Assembly: GCA_027049035.1 (NCBI GenBank)
Contig: JALTVI010000073.1
Location: 89,193-153,192 of the forward strand
From: Sulfurovum sp.
GTDB taxonomy: Bacteria > Campylobacterota > Campylobacteria > Campylobacterales > Sulfurovaceae
Direction: 5' to 3'
Length of the DNA stretch: 64,000 nt
Shown here: positions 55,964 through 63,883 of the stretch, piece after piece
Numbering within the stretch: position 1 is the stretch's first letter
Layout: each line of letters begins with the position of its first letter
The notes under the pieces: model-generated
Seen by the model: only the letters and a program-made list of their open reading frames with translations
The model's database searches: none
Told to the model about the DNA's origin: nothing
Made by a program: the position numbers and the translations under genes

Positions 55964-56265
55964 TATGGATTCCAGTAGCCGAAGAGAATGGTGCAGATTC
56001 CAAAATCGCACCGCAGCTTGAAGCGCAGAAGTGGGCGCTAATCGACTTTGATGCGGGCGAGATGCAATCTGTGAAGTTTTACGACAGTATTGACGATCTT
56101 GGCGGAGAGTGGGTGGACTTCATCATCCTCTCCAACAAATTCGAGAACTATCTTGACTACATGAACGAAGGGATGATGGTGCTGGTTGTGCGTGAAGGAC
56201 AGGAGACGATCGAGGATATCATTGAAGCGTTCAAGTTCAAGGAGCTTGATGAAATCGGGCTGTGA
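55957..56265 (+). CDS. Conserved small protein, unknown function
   Basis: This 102-residue protein is acidic and looks like a small alpha/beta domain, with [19 protein letters not shown], then [11 protein letters not shown] and [20 protein letters not shown]. The pattern recalls NifX/NifB-type dinitrogenase cofactor-binding folds, but key residues cannot be confirmed and the link is weak. It overlaps luxS by 7 bp with its own AAGGAGGGG, so it is co-expressed. A heptamer array begins 3 bases after its stop. Confidence 0.65.
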   Translation: MLIWIPVAEENGADSKIAPQLEAQKWALIDFDAGEMQSVKFYDSIDDLGGEWVDFIILSNKFENYLDYMNEGMMVLVVREGQETIEDIIEAFKFKELDEIGL

Positions 56266-56267
56266 TA

Positions 56268-56322
56268 AAATTAGAAATTAGAAATTAGAAATTAGAAATT
56301 AGAAATTAGAAATTAGAAATTG
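56268..56322. repeat. Heptamer array AAATTAG, 7 copies
   Basis: Seven exact copies of AAATTAG run from 56268 to 56316, with a final partial AAATTG. This array occupies almost all of the space between the small gene and the mnmC-like gene. It puts repeat DNA where the ribosome-binding site of the mnmC-like gene should be. Confidence 0.95.
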
Positions 56323-56328
56323 GGGTGT

Positions 56329-57132
56329 GTGTTGTACGATGAAGCGTTAAGAGGGCAGAAAGAGACGATTGTCAGTGATGACGGCTCTTTGACGCTCTAC
56401 TCCAAAGAGTTCAACGAGTCGTATCACTCTCCAAAAGACGGTGCGTTGCGAGAGAGCCTCAATAAACACGTCATTCCAGCCTTTTCGCTGGATAGGGGCA
56501 AACCCTCTTTGAGGATTCTGGATATCTGCTACGGGCTTGGCTACAACACGCTGGCAACACTGCACTATATTCAATCACAAAACCTCGATGTAAAAGTAGA
56601 GATTTTCTCTCCTGAGTTTGACGAAGCACTGGTGCAGTCGTTGAAAGATTTTGCATACCCTGCCGAGTTTGAACCGCTGCGTCCCATTATTGAAGCACTT
56701 TCAACAAATTTTTCCTATGAGGATGAACAGTTCAAAATCACCATTCTTATCGGTGATGCCAGAAAAACTATCCCTCAACTACTCACTGCTCCCTCCTCCC
56801 TGCTTACTGAAAAAATAGATATTGTCTATCAGGACGCCTTCAGCCCCAAGGTCAATCCGCTGCTCTGGACAAGGGAGTGGTTTGCCGATATCCGTGCGCT
56901 TTGCAGCGACGATGCAGTACTTACGACCTATTCGACCGCGGCAGCGACCAGAATGGGGCTGTATGAGAATGGTTTTGAACTGCACTACTATGATGCTCCC
57001 AACACCAGACGCTCACTTATCGCATCCCCAAAAAAGATAGAGAGTCTCGAGTGGATCGATATGGAGCTGAAAAAGGTGCGCAACCCGGGCGCAAAAAGTC
57101 TTAGAGACCGTGATATTGAACTTTCTGAATAA
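56329..57132 (+). CDS. mnmC: MnmC-like tRNA-modifying methyltransferase domain protein
   Basis: This 267-residue protein resembles the methyltransferase half of MnmC, which makes mnm5(s2)U in the wobble base of tRNAs. It has LRILDICYGLGYNTLATL (SAM loop), IFSPEFDEAL, IDIVYQDAFSPKVNPLLWT and VLTTYSTAAATRMGLYENGF. The FAD oxidase half is absent, as in many Campylobacterota. No ATG is available: GTG 56329 or TTG 56332 must be the start. The upstream region is heptamer DNA with no clear Shine-Dalgarno. Residues about 150-160 are encoded by heptamer-like DNA. Confidence 0.78.
   Translation: MLYDEALRGQKETIVSDDGSLTLYSKEFNESYHSPKDGALRESLNKHVIPAFSLDRGKPSLRILDICYGLGYNTLATLHYIQSQNLDVKVEIFSPEFDEALVQSLKDFAYPAEFEPLRPIIEALSTNFSYEDEQFKITILIGDARKTIPQLLTAPSSLLTEKIDIVYQDAFSPKVNPLLWTREWFADIRALCSDDAVLTTYSTAAATRMGLYENGFELHYYDAPNTRRSLIASPKKIESLEWIDMELKKVRNPGAKSLRDRDIELSE
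56774..56808. repeat. In-frame heptamers inside the mnmC-like gene
   Basis: Five 7-mers in phase, CTCAACT, ACTCACT, GCTCCCT, CCTCCCT and GCTTACT, all end in CT. They encode PQLLTAPSSLLT just before the conserved IDIVYQDAFSP motif, where related proteins have a short loop. Confidence 0.6.
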
Positions 57133-57142
57133 TTGGATGTAA

Positions 57143-57304
57143 GGTTTCACTCGATAGCTCTGGCAGTCGCAAATGTGAGAAGCGTAAGCGAAAGACAACT
57201 GCTTGTCTTTCGTAGCTTCGGAACCGAAATGGTCGGAGCGAAGCGTAGCCAAGGGGGCACAGCCCTACGGGTTGAGTGCTCCTTTGTCGCCATCGAGTGA
57301 AACC
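57143..57304. mobile_element. MITE-like element, long copy
   Basis: This 162-bp copy of the element at 35123-35206 has ends GGTTTCACTCGATAGCTCTG and GTCGCCATCGAGTGAAACC. Shared internal sequence is CCCTACGGGTTGAGTG; the extra 80 bp hold nested palindromes, including AAAGACAA/TTGTCTTT and TTCGGAACCGAA. It lies between the mnmC-like gene and ribE, whose stops converge on it. Confidence 0.8.
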
Positions 57305-57310
57305 ATTTGT

Positions 57311-57928
57311 TTAATAACTTAACGTAATCGCATCGATCTCATCCCACCCCATACTCCGTTTTTTCGAACGGTGCTTGAGAATATGGTCGATGTAGCGTGC
57401 GAACATATCGGTTTCTATGTTGACTTTGGTCCCTTTTTTGTAGGTACGGATAAGGGTGTTTTCAAGTGTGTGGGGGATGATGGTGATACGAAAACTGTCG
57501 TCGTAGACGTCGTTGACGGTCAGTGAGATACCGTCGATGGTGATGGAGCCTTTGGGGATGATGTGGGCGATGCACTCGTTGGGTACCTTGATAATATAGT
57601 CGGTACCGTTCTCACGTTTGGTGATTTGGATAACCTCCCCCATACAGTCGATATGTCCCTGAACAATATGCCCCTCGAAGCGGTCACTCATCTGCATAGC
57701 AGGTTCGATGTGTACCTCCCCTTTGAGTTTGCTCTCATCTATCACCGCACGTGTCTCATCGGCCAGCTCCAGGTCGAAGCCGTCGGGGTTTACCTTGATG
57801 ACGGTCAGACAGACACCGTTGACAGCGATGGAGTCCCCCAGTTTCGCCTTGTGGGTGGATTGAATGCTCAGAATATTGTTTCTATACGCTTTGACTTTTC
57901 CGATTTCGCGGATGAGGCCGGTAAACAT
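57311..57928 (-). CDS. ribE: Riboflavin synthase (alpha chain)
   Basis: Riboflavin synthase dismutates two lumazines to riboflavin. The 205-residue protein shows the two-fold internal repeat: MFTGLIREIGKVKAY with GDSIAVNGVCLTV in the first half, and VQGHIDCMGEV with GSITIDGISLTVNDV in the second. Length is normal. ATG 57928 is preferred over GTG 57931 from the spacing to AAGGAG. The ribosome-binding site and start codon lie in a perfect 13-bp inverted repeat. Confidence 0.95.
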   Translation of the reverse strand: MFTGLIREIGKVKAYRNNILSIQSTHKAKLGDSIAVNGVCLTVIKVNPDGFDLELADETRAVIDESKLKGEVHIEPAMQMSDRFEGHIVQGHIDCMGEVIQITKRENGTDYIIKVPNECIAHIIPKGSITIDGISLTVNDVYDDSFRITIIPHTLENTLIRTYKKGTKVNIETDMFARYIDHILKHRSKKRSMGWDEIDAITLSY

Positions 57929-57954
57929 CACAAACTCCTTGGGAGTTTGTGATG
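57926..57954. promoter_or_regulatory. Inverted repeat enclosing the ribE ribosome-binding site and start
   Basis: CATCACAAACTCC (57926-57938), loop TTG, GGAGTTTGTGATG (57942-57954) make a perfect 13-bp stem. On the minus strand the AAGGAG lies at the loop and the arm ends in the ribE ATG, so an mRNA hairpin could hide the start. The heptamer array begins within the outer end of this repeat. Confidence 0.75.
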
Positions 57955-57993
57955 TAGAGAGTAGAGAGTAGAGAGTAGAGGGTAGAAGTTTTG
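57954..57993. repeat. Heptamer array GTAGAGA upstream of ribE
   Basis: Units GTAGAGA x3, GTAGAGG and GTAGAAG run from 57954 to 57988, followed by AGTTTTG phase-shared with the last unit, then CTTAGCATAC. This resembles the AGTTTTGGTATGC box with its second half changed. Confidence 0.85.
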
Positions 57994-58079
57994 CTTAGCA
58001 TACATAAATCGTCTCATCTTTTAGATATAATTCGCTAATTATAGCACAAGTGAGTGGAGAGCGTTTGGTGAGAGAGAGT

Positions 58080-58130
58080 GGGTACCTACCTGCTACTTGC
58101 TACCCGCTACCCGCTCCAAACGGAGTTTGG
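58080..58130. repeat. Heptamer array TACCCGC and hairpin upstream of mnmG
   Basis: Five units, GGGTACC, TACCTGC, TACTTGC, TACCCGC and TACCCGC, run from 58080 to 58114, followed by TCC and a hairpin CCAAAC-GGA-GTTTGG (58116-58130). GGAGTTTGGTAT matches GGAGTTTTGGTAT of the element at 2.26 kb. The GGAG at 58122-58125 is the only Shine-Dalgarno-like sequence for mnmG. Confidence 0.85.
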
Positions 58131-58133
58131 TAT

Positions 58134-60005
58134 ATGGATTATGATGTTATCGTCATTGGCGGCGGGCATGCCGGTATAGAGGCGTCACTTGCCAGTGCGC
58201 GTATGGGGGTGAAGACCCTCTTGATTACGATACTGGTCGAGCAGATCGGTGCCAGTTCGTGCAACCCGGCTATCGGCGGGCTTGCGAAGGGGCATCTGGT
58301 GCGGGAAGTGGATGCTCTTGGCGGAGAGATGGGTTTGTGTACCGATGCGACGGGAATTCAGTTTCGTACACTTAACGCTTCCAAAGGGCCTGCGGTACGC
58401 GGAACACGCGCGCAGATCGATATGGACAACTACCGTGAATATATGCGTACGGTCGTTCTCAACACCGACAACCTTGATGTCAAGCAGGAGATCGCTGAAG
58501 GTCTGATTGTCGAAGAGGGTGTAGTAAAAGGCGTGACAACCCAGCTTGGCAATGCGTACCGCGCCAAAAAGGTTGTCATTACCGCAGGAACATTCCTCAA
58601 CGGGCTGATCCATATCGGTGAAAAGAAGCAGACGGCAGGACGGCAGGGTGAGTTCGCTTCGGTGGAACTTGCCGAGTATCTCAAGTCAATCGGCCTGAAG
58701 ATGGGGCGTCTCAAAACAGGAACCTGCGCGCGTATCGATGCGAAGTCCGTCGATATCTCTGTGATGGAAGTACAGCCTGGAGACACCCCACCACCGCCGT
58801 TTTCATTCCGTACGGACAGAAAAAGCTTTAACCCAAAGCAGCTGCCATGTTATGTGACCTACACCAATGAGCATACCCATGAAATTATCGAGAGCAACTT
58901 CTATCGCGCGCCGCTCTTTTCTGGACAGATAGAGGGGGTAGGGCCGCGCTACTGCCCGAGCATCGAAGACAAGGTCAGTCGTTTCCGTGACAGGCCGCGC
59001 CACCAGATATTCGTCGAGCCGCAGACAATGGATGAGACGGAGTATTACATCAACGGTATGAGTACCTCTTTGCCGATCGATGTGCAGCTTGAGATGGTGC
59101 GTTCGGTCAAAGGGATGGAGCATGCCAAGATCGTCCGTTACGGCTATGCGATCGAGTATGACTACATCGATCCGACTGAGCTTAAACATACGCTGGAGAC
59201 CAAGAAGGTTCCCAACCTCTACATGGCTGGACAGGTCAACGGGACGACAGGGTATGAAGAGGCTGCGGCACAGGGGTTGGTTGCCGGGGTGAATGCTGCA
59301 TTGGCCGTCAAGGGAGAGGAGCCCTTTGTGCTCAGGCGTGATGAAGCCTACATAGGGGTACTGATCGACGATTTGGTGACCAAAGGGACAAAGGAACCCT
59401 ACCGTATGTTTACTTCCCGTGCGGAGTACCGTCTGCTTTTGAGGGAAGACAATGCCGACAGACGCCTGCTCTCCCATGCCAAGCGTCTTGGGCTGATGGA
59501 CGAAATGTATATTGCAAAGGTGGAAGAAAAAGCGGCGCAGATAGAGGAGGCGTTGAATTTTCTTAAAGAGAACTACGCCACGCCGACAAAGGAGTTTCTT
59601 GCCAAACTGGAGCAGATCGGTGCACCGAAGATCAACGACAAGACACTCTGGATCGATGTGATCGCAAGAGGGGAGTTCGACAGACAGAAGCTGACGACTC
59701 TGCTGCCGGAGTTCGATAGGTATGACGATGAGGTGATGGAGCAGATTCTGGTCGAAGCGAAATACTACCGTTATATCGAAAAGCAGGCTCAGCAGATCGC
59801 GCAGATGAAAAATATGCTCAAGATCAAAATCCCCGAAGACTTCGACTTTACGACGGTACAGGGGCTTAGTAACGAAATTGTCGAGAAGCTGCAAAAGGCA
59901 AACCCGCCGACCCTCTTTGCCGCATCGGAGATTTCAGGGGTGACTCCTGCGTCACTGGAGATACTGCATATCTATATTAAAATGAAACAGAAAGGAAAGA
60001 TGTGA
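58134..60005 (+). CDS. mnmG: tRNA U34 carboxymethylaminomethyl-modifying enzyme, FAD subunit
   Basis: MnmG (GidA) works with MnmE to install cmnm5U34 in tRNAs that read split-box codons. The 623-residue protein begins [18 protein letters not shown] (FAD fold), then [26 protein letters not shown], the DGA box region [15 protein letters not shown], and [19 protein letters not shown]. The C-terminal helical domain ends [16 protein letters not shown] 58134 is the family start; a longer frame from 58050 would add 28 residues encoded by heptamers and is rejected. The downstream gene's ATG overlaps its stop by one base. Confidence 0.96.
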   Translation: MDYDVIVIGGGHAGIEASLASARMGVKTLLITILVEQIGASSCNPAIGGLAKGHLVREVDALGGEMGLCTDATGIQFRTLNASKGPAVRGTRAQIDMDNYREYMRTVVLNTDNLDVKQEIAEGLIVEEGVVKGVTTQLGNAYRAKKVVITAGTFLNGLIHIGEKKQTAGRQGEFASVELAEYLKSIGLKMGRLKTGTCARIDAKSVDISVMEVQPGDTPPPPFSFRTDRKSFNPKQLPCYVTYTNEHTHEIIESNFYRAPLFSGQIEGVGPRYCPSIEDKVSRFRDRPRHQIFVEPQTMDETEYYINGMSTSLPIDVQLEMVRSVKGMEHAKIVRYGYAIEYDYIDPTELKHTLETKKVPNLYMAGQVNGTTGYEEAAAQGLVAGVNAALAVKGEEPFVLRRDEAYIGVLIDDLVTKGTKEPYRMFTSRAEYRLLLREDNADRRLLSHAKRLGLMDEMYIAKVEEKAAQIEEALNFLKENYATPTKEFLAKLEQIGAPKINDKTLWIDVIARGEFDRQKLTTLLPEFDRYDDEVMEQILVEAKYYRYIEKQAQQIAQMKNMLKIKIPEDFDFTTVQGLSNEIVEKLQKANPPTLFAASEISGVTPASLEILHIYIKMKQKGKM

Positions 60006-60865
60006 TGATCTACTACTATGCACATACAGGACACAAGGTTGGACTGGAGAGAGCCAGAAGAGGGGTGACGGTGCTGCGTCAGCTTGAAGCGGCAGGCAGA
60101 GAGGTGCAGCTCCTGGTCAACGATTTTCGTGCCGGCGTTGCGATGAAAGAGGAGCAGGGACTCAAAGAGTATGTCACCATTGAGACGATCCAGGATATCG
60201 ATGCGATCGCGCAGATGGGTGACAGTGTCATCATCGACAGTGACGAAGATGACCACGGCAGACTGGTGAAGTACTGTGCCGATTTCAAAACGGTATACCG
60301 CTTTGCGCACGATGAGGAGGATACTTCAGTGCATGGAGAAACACTTTTCAAGCCCGATTGCCAAGTGCCTGAGTGCGAAGAGGCGGTGATCATCGATGCA
60401 CAGTACTTTGAAGAGAAGCCAAAAACCGAGCGTGTCCTTTTCTTCTTGAGAGACTACGACCATGACAAGACTATTTTGAACAATGCAGAATTCTTCAAGC
60501 AGTTTGATATGGAGCTGCTGCTGGGGCACTACTTCTTTGTCAAGTATGAAAACGAGCTTGAAAAACTCTTTGCCACACTGCATGAACCCGAAGAGTATAC
60601 CGAGCTTATCTGTGGAAGTAGGACAGTAGTGACAGCGTCTGTACAGGCAGCGGTCGAGGCGAAGGCAGGCGGAGCGAAAGTGGTCTTTATGCTTTTGGAA
60701 AACCAGACACCGCTTTACCCTGTAACCCTGCTGGAAGCGTATGGCATTACGGTCGTCAACGGTTTCGATGTGGATGCGCTTGGTGCTGCACTGAAGCGTG
60801 AAAACCTCGATGCGACAAAGTCACTTCAGCCCTTTTCTGCAGATGCTCTGCTGAAAGAGCTTTAA
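60005..60865 (+). CDS. Conserved protein, glycosyltransferase/PseG-like fold, unknown function
   Basis: This 286-residue protein starts [20 protein letters not shown], a pattern like the nucleotide-sugar hydrolases and GT-B enzymes that begin with a G-H-GL loop. It continues with QDIDAIAQMGDSVIIDSDED and a C-terminal region GSRTVVTASVQAAVEAKAGG. No confident family is known to me. There is no signal or membrane segment. It is co-transcribed with mnmG (1-bp overlap) but nothing else links it to tRNA modification. Confidence 0.7.
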   Translation: MIYYYAHTGHKVGLERARRGVTVLRQLEAAGREVQLLVNDFRAGVAMKEEQGLKEYVTIETIQDIDAIAQMGDSVIIDSDEDDHGRLVKYCADFKTVYRFAHDEEDTSVHGETLFKPDCQVPECEEAVIIDAQYFEEKPKTERVLFFLRDYDHDKTILNNAEFFKQFDMELLLGHYFFVKYENELEKLFATLHEPEEYTELICGSRTVVTASVQAAVEAKAGGAKVVFMLLENQTPLYPVTLLEAYGITVVNGFDVDALGAALKRENLDATKSLQPFSADALLKEL

Positions 60866-60885
60866 CAAAATCCTTAAAAGAGATT

Positions 60886-60916
60886 GTAAATTAGGACTAT
60901 ATTAATCCTAATTTAC
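60886..60916. promoter_or_regulatory. Inverted repeat GTAAATTAGGA-N9-TCCTAATTTAC upstream of petABC
   Basis: A perfect 11-bp inverted repeat with spacer CTATATTAA is centred about 97 bases upstream of the likely transcription start of petABC. Its core TAGGA-N9-TCCTA matches the repeat upstream of ccoN (29562-29584). A further inverted repeat ATGTGT/ACACAT follows at 60918-60939. Confidence 0.6.
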
Positions 60917-60985
60917 GATGTGTAACATATTCCACACATCTGCCTTTTCTTGAGCTGTATCAATTCATTTTTATTCCATTTAGAC

Positions 60986-60991
60986 TATAAT
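60986..60991 (+). promoter_or_regulatory. Candidate -10 box for petABC
   Basis: TATAAT is 57 bases upstream of the petA ATG, in an AT-rich region downstream of two inverted repeats. Confidence 0.6.
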
Positions 60992-61048
60992 AAATAGTTA
61001 AAAAAACCATAACCTATGGTTAAGAATATCATAACGAAAGGAAAAGCT

Positions 61049-61591
61049 ATGGCTAACAACAACGGTCGTCGTGACTTTATGGGTACAGTCTTGGGCGGAT
61101 TTACCGCACTGGGCGGGCTTGGTGCTCTCTATGCGATGAAGCGTACGTGGGATCCCCTGCCAAGTGTTAAAGCGGCAGGATTTACTACGCTGAACATGAA
61201 AGACTACAAAGAGGGCGAACTGGTAACTGAGAAGTGGAGAGGGAAGCCGATCTTTGTACTCAAGCAGTCTCCGGCTACGGTCGAAAAGCTCAAAAAAGAG
61301 AAGCCTGATGATCTCAAGCGCCTTATCAAGGTAGGTGACGGTCACTACACGGTCTGCGTAGGGCTCTGTACGCACCTTGGATGTATCCCCGGATTCCGTC
61401 CTGAAAAGAACGACTTCCTCTGTGCCTGTCACGGAGGGGTCTATGACATTACTGCAGAAGTGACCAAAGCGCCGCCGCCACGCGGACTGGACATTCCTCC
61501 GTTCAAGATCGATGGTGAGAAGCTGGTTCTGGGTGAAGAGGGACCAGAGTACAAGAAGATGCTCGAAGAGGGCATCACAATGCCGGTATAA
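61049..61591 (+). CDS. petA: Ubiquinol-cytochrome c reductase Rieske iron-sulfur protein
   Basis: This 180-residue Rieske protein of the bc1 complex takes the first electron from quinol. It has an N-terminal RRDFMGTVLGG (Tat-like signal and membrane anchor) and the cluster motifs CTHLGC and CACHGG, with PPPRGLDIPPF at the end. ATG 61049 follows AAAGGAAAAG; a longer frame to 61016 lacks support. It leads petABC and is preceded by an operator-like inverted repeat. Confidence 0.95.
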   Translation: MANNNGRRDFMGTVLGGFTALGGLGALYAMKRTWDPLPSVKAAGFTTLNMKDYKEGELVTEKWRGKPIFVLKQSPATVEKLKKEKPDDLKRLIKVGDGHYTVCVGLCTHLGCIPGFRPEKNDFLCACHGGVYDITAEVTKAPPPRGLDIPPFKIDGEKLVLGEEGPEYKKMLEEGITMPV

Positions 61592-61601
61592 GGGGGCGTA
61601 A

Positions 61602-62822
61602 ATGGCACATTTTGATGAAAATGCAAAACCGTTCAGCCACAAATGGTTGAATGAGAGACTGGCGGTCGATACACTCAAGCGCGTACTCTCGACTGAATAC
61701 TGGATTCCGAAAAACATCAACTTCCTGTGGGCGATGGGGATGATCCTCGCTGCCACTTTCGGGCTGCTGTTGATTTCGGGAATCTTCCTGCTGATGTACT
61801 ACCAGCCAAACACACAGCTGGCGTTTGACTCGGTAAACTATACGATTATGAGCGAAGTGGGTTACGGATGGCTCTGGAGACACATTCACGGTGTGGGTGC
61901 ATCGGTTGTCTTCCTGATTATCTATATCCATATGTTCACGGGGATCTACTACGGCTCATACAAGCGCGGTAGAGAGCTTATCTGGCTTTCGGGTATGCTG
62001 CTCTTCGTACTCTTCTCTGCAGAAGCCTTCTCCGGATATATGCTTCCATGGGGACAGATGAGTTACTGGGCGGGTATGGTTATTACCAACCTCTTCTCTG
62101 CCGGTGGACTGCACCTCAATGGTCTGGTAGAGTGGATCAGAGGAGACTATGTACCCGGACAGGCGTTCCTGAACAGATTCTTCATGCTGCACGTGCTGCT
62201 GGTGCCTCTGGCGATCATCGGTGCGATCGTACTGCATTTTGGTACGCTGAGAATCCCACACGTCAACAACCAGGATGGTGAAGAGATCGACTTCGATGAA
62301 GAAGCTGAAAAGTATAAAGCAGGAAAGATCAAAGAGTCCAAAGTGATTCCGTTCAACCCTGTTTTCCTGAGCAAGGATGTCTTTGTGATGGGTGTCTACT
62401 TCGTGATCTTCTTCTACCTGGTATTCTACCACTTCGAATTTGCGATGGATCCGGTCAACTTCGATCCGGCAGATCCGCTGAAGACGCCGACTCATATCTA
62501 CCCTGAGTGGTACTTCCTTTGGAGTTACGAGGTACTCAGACCGTTCTCGACCAATATCGGTCTGATCGCCTTTGCTTTTGCACAGGTGATCTTCTTCATG
62601 CTGCCGTTCCTTGACAGAAGCCCGAACGTGGCACCTGCAAGCAGAAGAGGGGCATTCAAGTTCTGGTTCTGGGCACTGCTTATTGATATGATCGTGTTGA
62701 CCTTTATGGGAAAACTGCCACCGGAAGGCATCTGGAGTACGATAGGACTGCTTGCGGCTCTGACCTTCATCGGTCTGTGGATAGCGCTGCCTATCATTAC
62801 ATCTAAAGAAAAGAAACTGTAA
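61602..62822 (+). CDS. petB: Ubiquinol-cytochrome c reductase cytochrome b
   Basis: This 406-residue protein holds the two b haems and both quinone sites. It has GWLWRHIHGVGASVVFLIIYIHMFTG, with paired haem His residues spaced as in cytochrome b, and GYMLPWGQMSYWAG near the quinol-oxidation site. HVLLVPLAIIGAIVLHF follows. The second half has PEWYFLWSYEVLR, the PEWY motif of the quinol-oxidation site. It is a full-length fused b/subunit IV type with about eight helices. It is 10 bases after petA. Confidence 0.95.
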   Translation: MAHFDENAKPFSHKWLNERLAVDTLKRVLSTEYWIPKNINFLWAMGMILAATFGLLLISGIFLLMYYQPNTQLAFDSVNYTIMSEVGYGWLWRHIHGVGASVVFLIIYIHMFTGIYYGSYKRGRELIWLSGMLLFVLFSAEAFSGYMLPWGQMSYWAGMVITNLFSAGGLHLNGLVEWIRGDYVPGQAFLNRFFMLHVLLVPLAIIGAIVLHFGTLRIPHVNNQDGEEIDFDEEAEKYKAGKIKESKVIPFNPVFLSKDVFVMGVYFVIFFYLVFYHFEFAMDPVNFDPADPLKTPTHIYPEWYFLWSYEVLRPFSTNIGLIAFAFAQVIFFMLPFLDRSPNVAPASRRGAFKFWFWALLIDMIVLTFMGKLPPEGIWSTIGLLAALTFIGLWIALPIITSKEKKL

Positions 62823-62833
62823 GGAGTAAAGCA

Positions 62834-63739
62834 ATGAAAGAATTGAAAATACTTGGAATCGTCGTCGTCTTTACTCTGATCCTCTACTGGGGTGTAGAGC
62901 CGTTCGCACACTCACAAATGCACAAGCATGTCGAAGGGGATGACTTCAAATACGCGGATCTTCCCGCACTGAAAGTCAAAGGAAACGCCGAAAACGGAAA
63001 AGCGCTCGCCGCTGCCTGTGTGGGGTGTCACTCTATCAAGTCGCAGGGAATGGCTGCACCGATGGATGCGGTCACTTCCGCACAGACATACGGTGTCAAC
63101 CCGCCTGATCTGAGCGATATGGGAGCGCTGCTTGACGAGAAGTTCTTCGCACACTTCCTGCTTGACCCTGCAAAGGTGACCAAGTCCAAGCACTTCGCGA
63201 TGCCGCCAAGTGCAGGAAGCGAACAGGATGCCGCAGATATCGTAGCCTACTTCAAGTCTATAGCACCCAAAGAGGTCTCTCCCAAAGAGGCGTATGAAGC
63301 TGCATGTGGTAGATGTCACGCCAACCGATATGCTAAATGGACACAGATTGGTGAAGTGCCAAAGACAAAGTCCAACATCAAAACAGGTGTCGATCTTGAA
63401 GCGCTTGAGTTCAAGAAGAAAGTCGGTACGTACGAGAACAAGCTGGCTGACTATATGGGTAAACTCCCGCCTGATCTCTCCATTATCATCAGAGCAAGAA
63501 GCGAGAAGTTCCTTGAAACATTCGTAGAAGATCCTCAGTCACAGCTGCCTGGAACGGCAATGCCAAGAGTCGGTCTGACCAAAGAGGCGTACGAAAAAGT
63601 CAAAGCCTATCTTGAAGAGACCGGTGATCCAAGCAAGCCTAAGCGTGAAGCGCTTGGACCATGGGTGATCGGATACTTCATCCTCTTCGCATTCCTTGCG
63701 TTCCTCTGGAAGAAATCGATCTGGAAAGGGCATCACTAA
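62834..63739 (+). CDS. petC: bc1-complex di-haem cytochrome c subunit
   Basis: This 301-residue protein is the cytochrome c1 equivalent. It has an N-terminal helix, two c-type haem sites, CVGCHSIK and CGRCHANR, and a C-terminal membrane helix (GPWVIGYFILFAFLAFLW). Campylobacterota bc1 complexes use such a di-haem cytochrome that is unrelated in fold to classical c1. It is 11 bases after petB and closes the operon. Confidence 0.92.
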   Translation: MKELKILGIVVVFTLILYWGVEPFAHSQMHKHVEGDDFKYADLPALKVKGNAENGKALAAACVGCHSIKSQGMAAPMDAVTSAQTYGVNPPDLSDMGALLDEKFFAHFLLDPAKVTKSKHFAMPPSAGSEQDAADIVAYFKSIAPKEVSPKEAYEAACGRCHANRYAKWTQIGEVPKTKSNIKTGVDLEALEFKKKVGTYENKLADYMGKLPPDLSIIIRARSEKFLETFVEDPQSQLPGTAMPRVGLTKEAYEKVKAYLEETGDPSKPKREALGPWVIGYFILFAFLAFLWKKSIWKGHH

Positions 63740-63783
63740 TTTGTGACTGCTCCTGCTTCGGCCTTGTGCCGGGGTAACAATTT

Positions 63784-63815
63784 TGTCATCCCGGACTCCG
63801 ATCCGGGATCTTGAC
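63784..63815. repeat. REP-like palindrome GTCATCCCGGA...TCCGGGAT
   Basis: Around 63784-63815 the sequence GTCATCCCGGACTCCGATCC continues into GGGATCTTGAC. It forms a stem between ATCCCGGA and TCCGGGAT. Sequences like this are common dispersed repeats in many proteobacterial genomes. It sits between petC and a long heptamer array. Confidence 0.6.
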
Positions 63816-63883
63816 GTTTTTCTGCAAACTCCTCATATTTCCTTGACAAAGCAACGTAACTTGGCTTGCATTTTATATGCGCT

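Noticed and set aside
58050..58133. N-terminal extension of mnmG through the heptamer array
   Set aside because: The 28 extra residues are encoded by repeats and MnmG proteins start at the [11 protein letters not shown] segment; GGAG is properly placed for ATG 58134.
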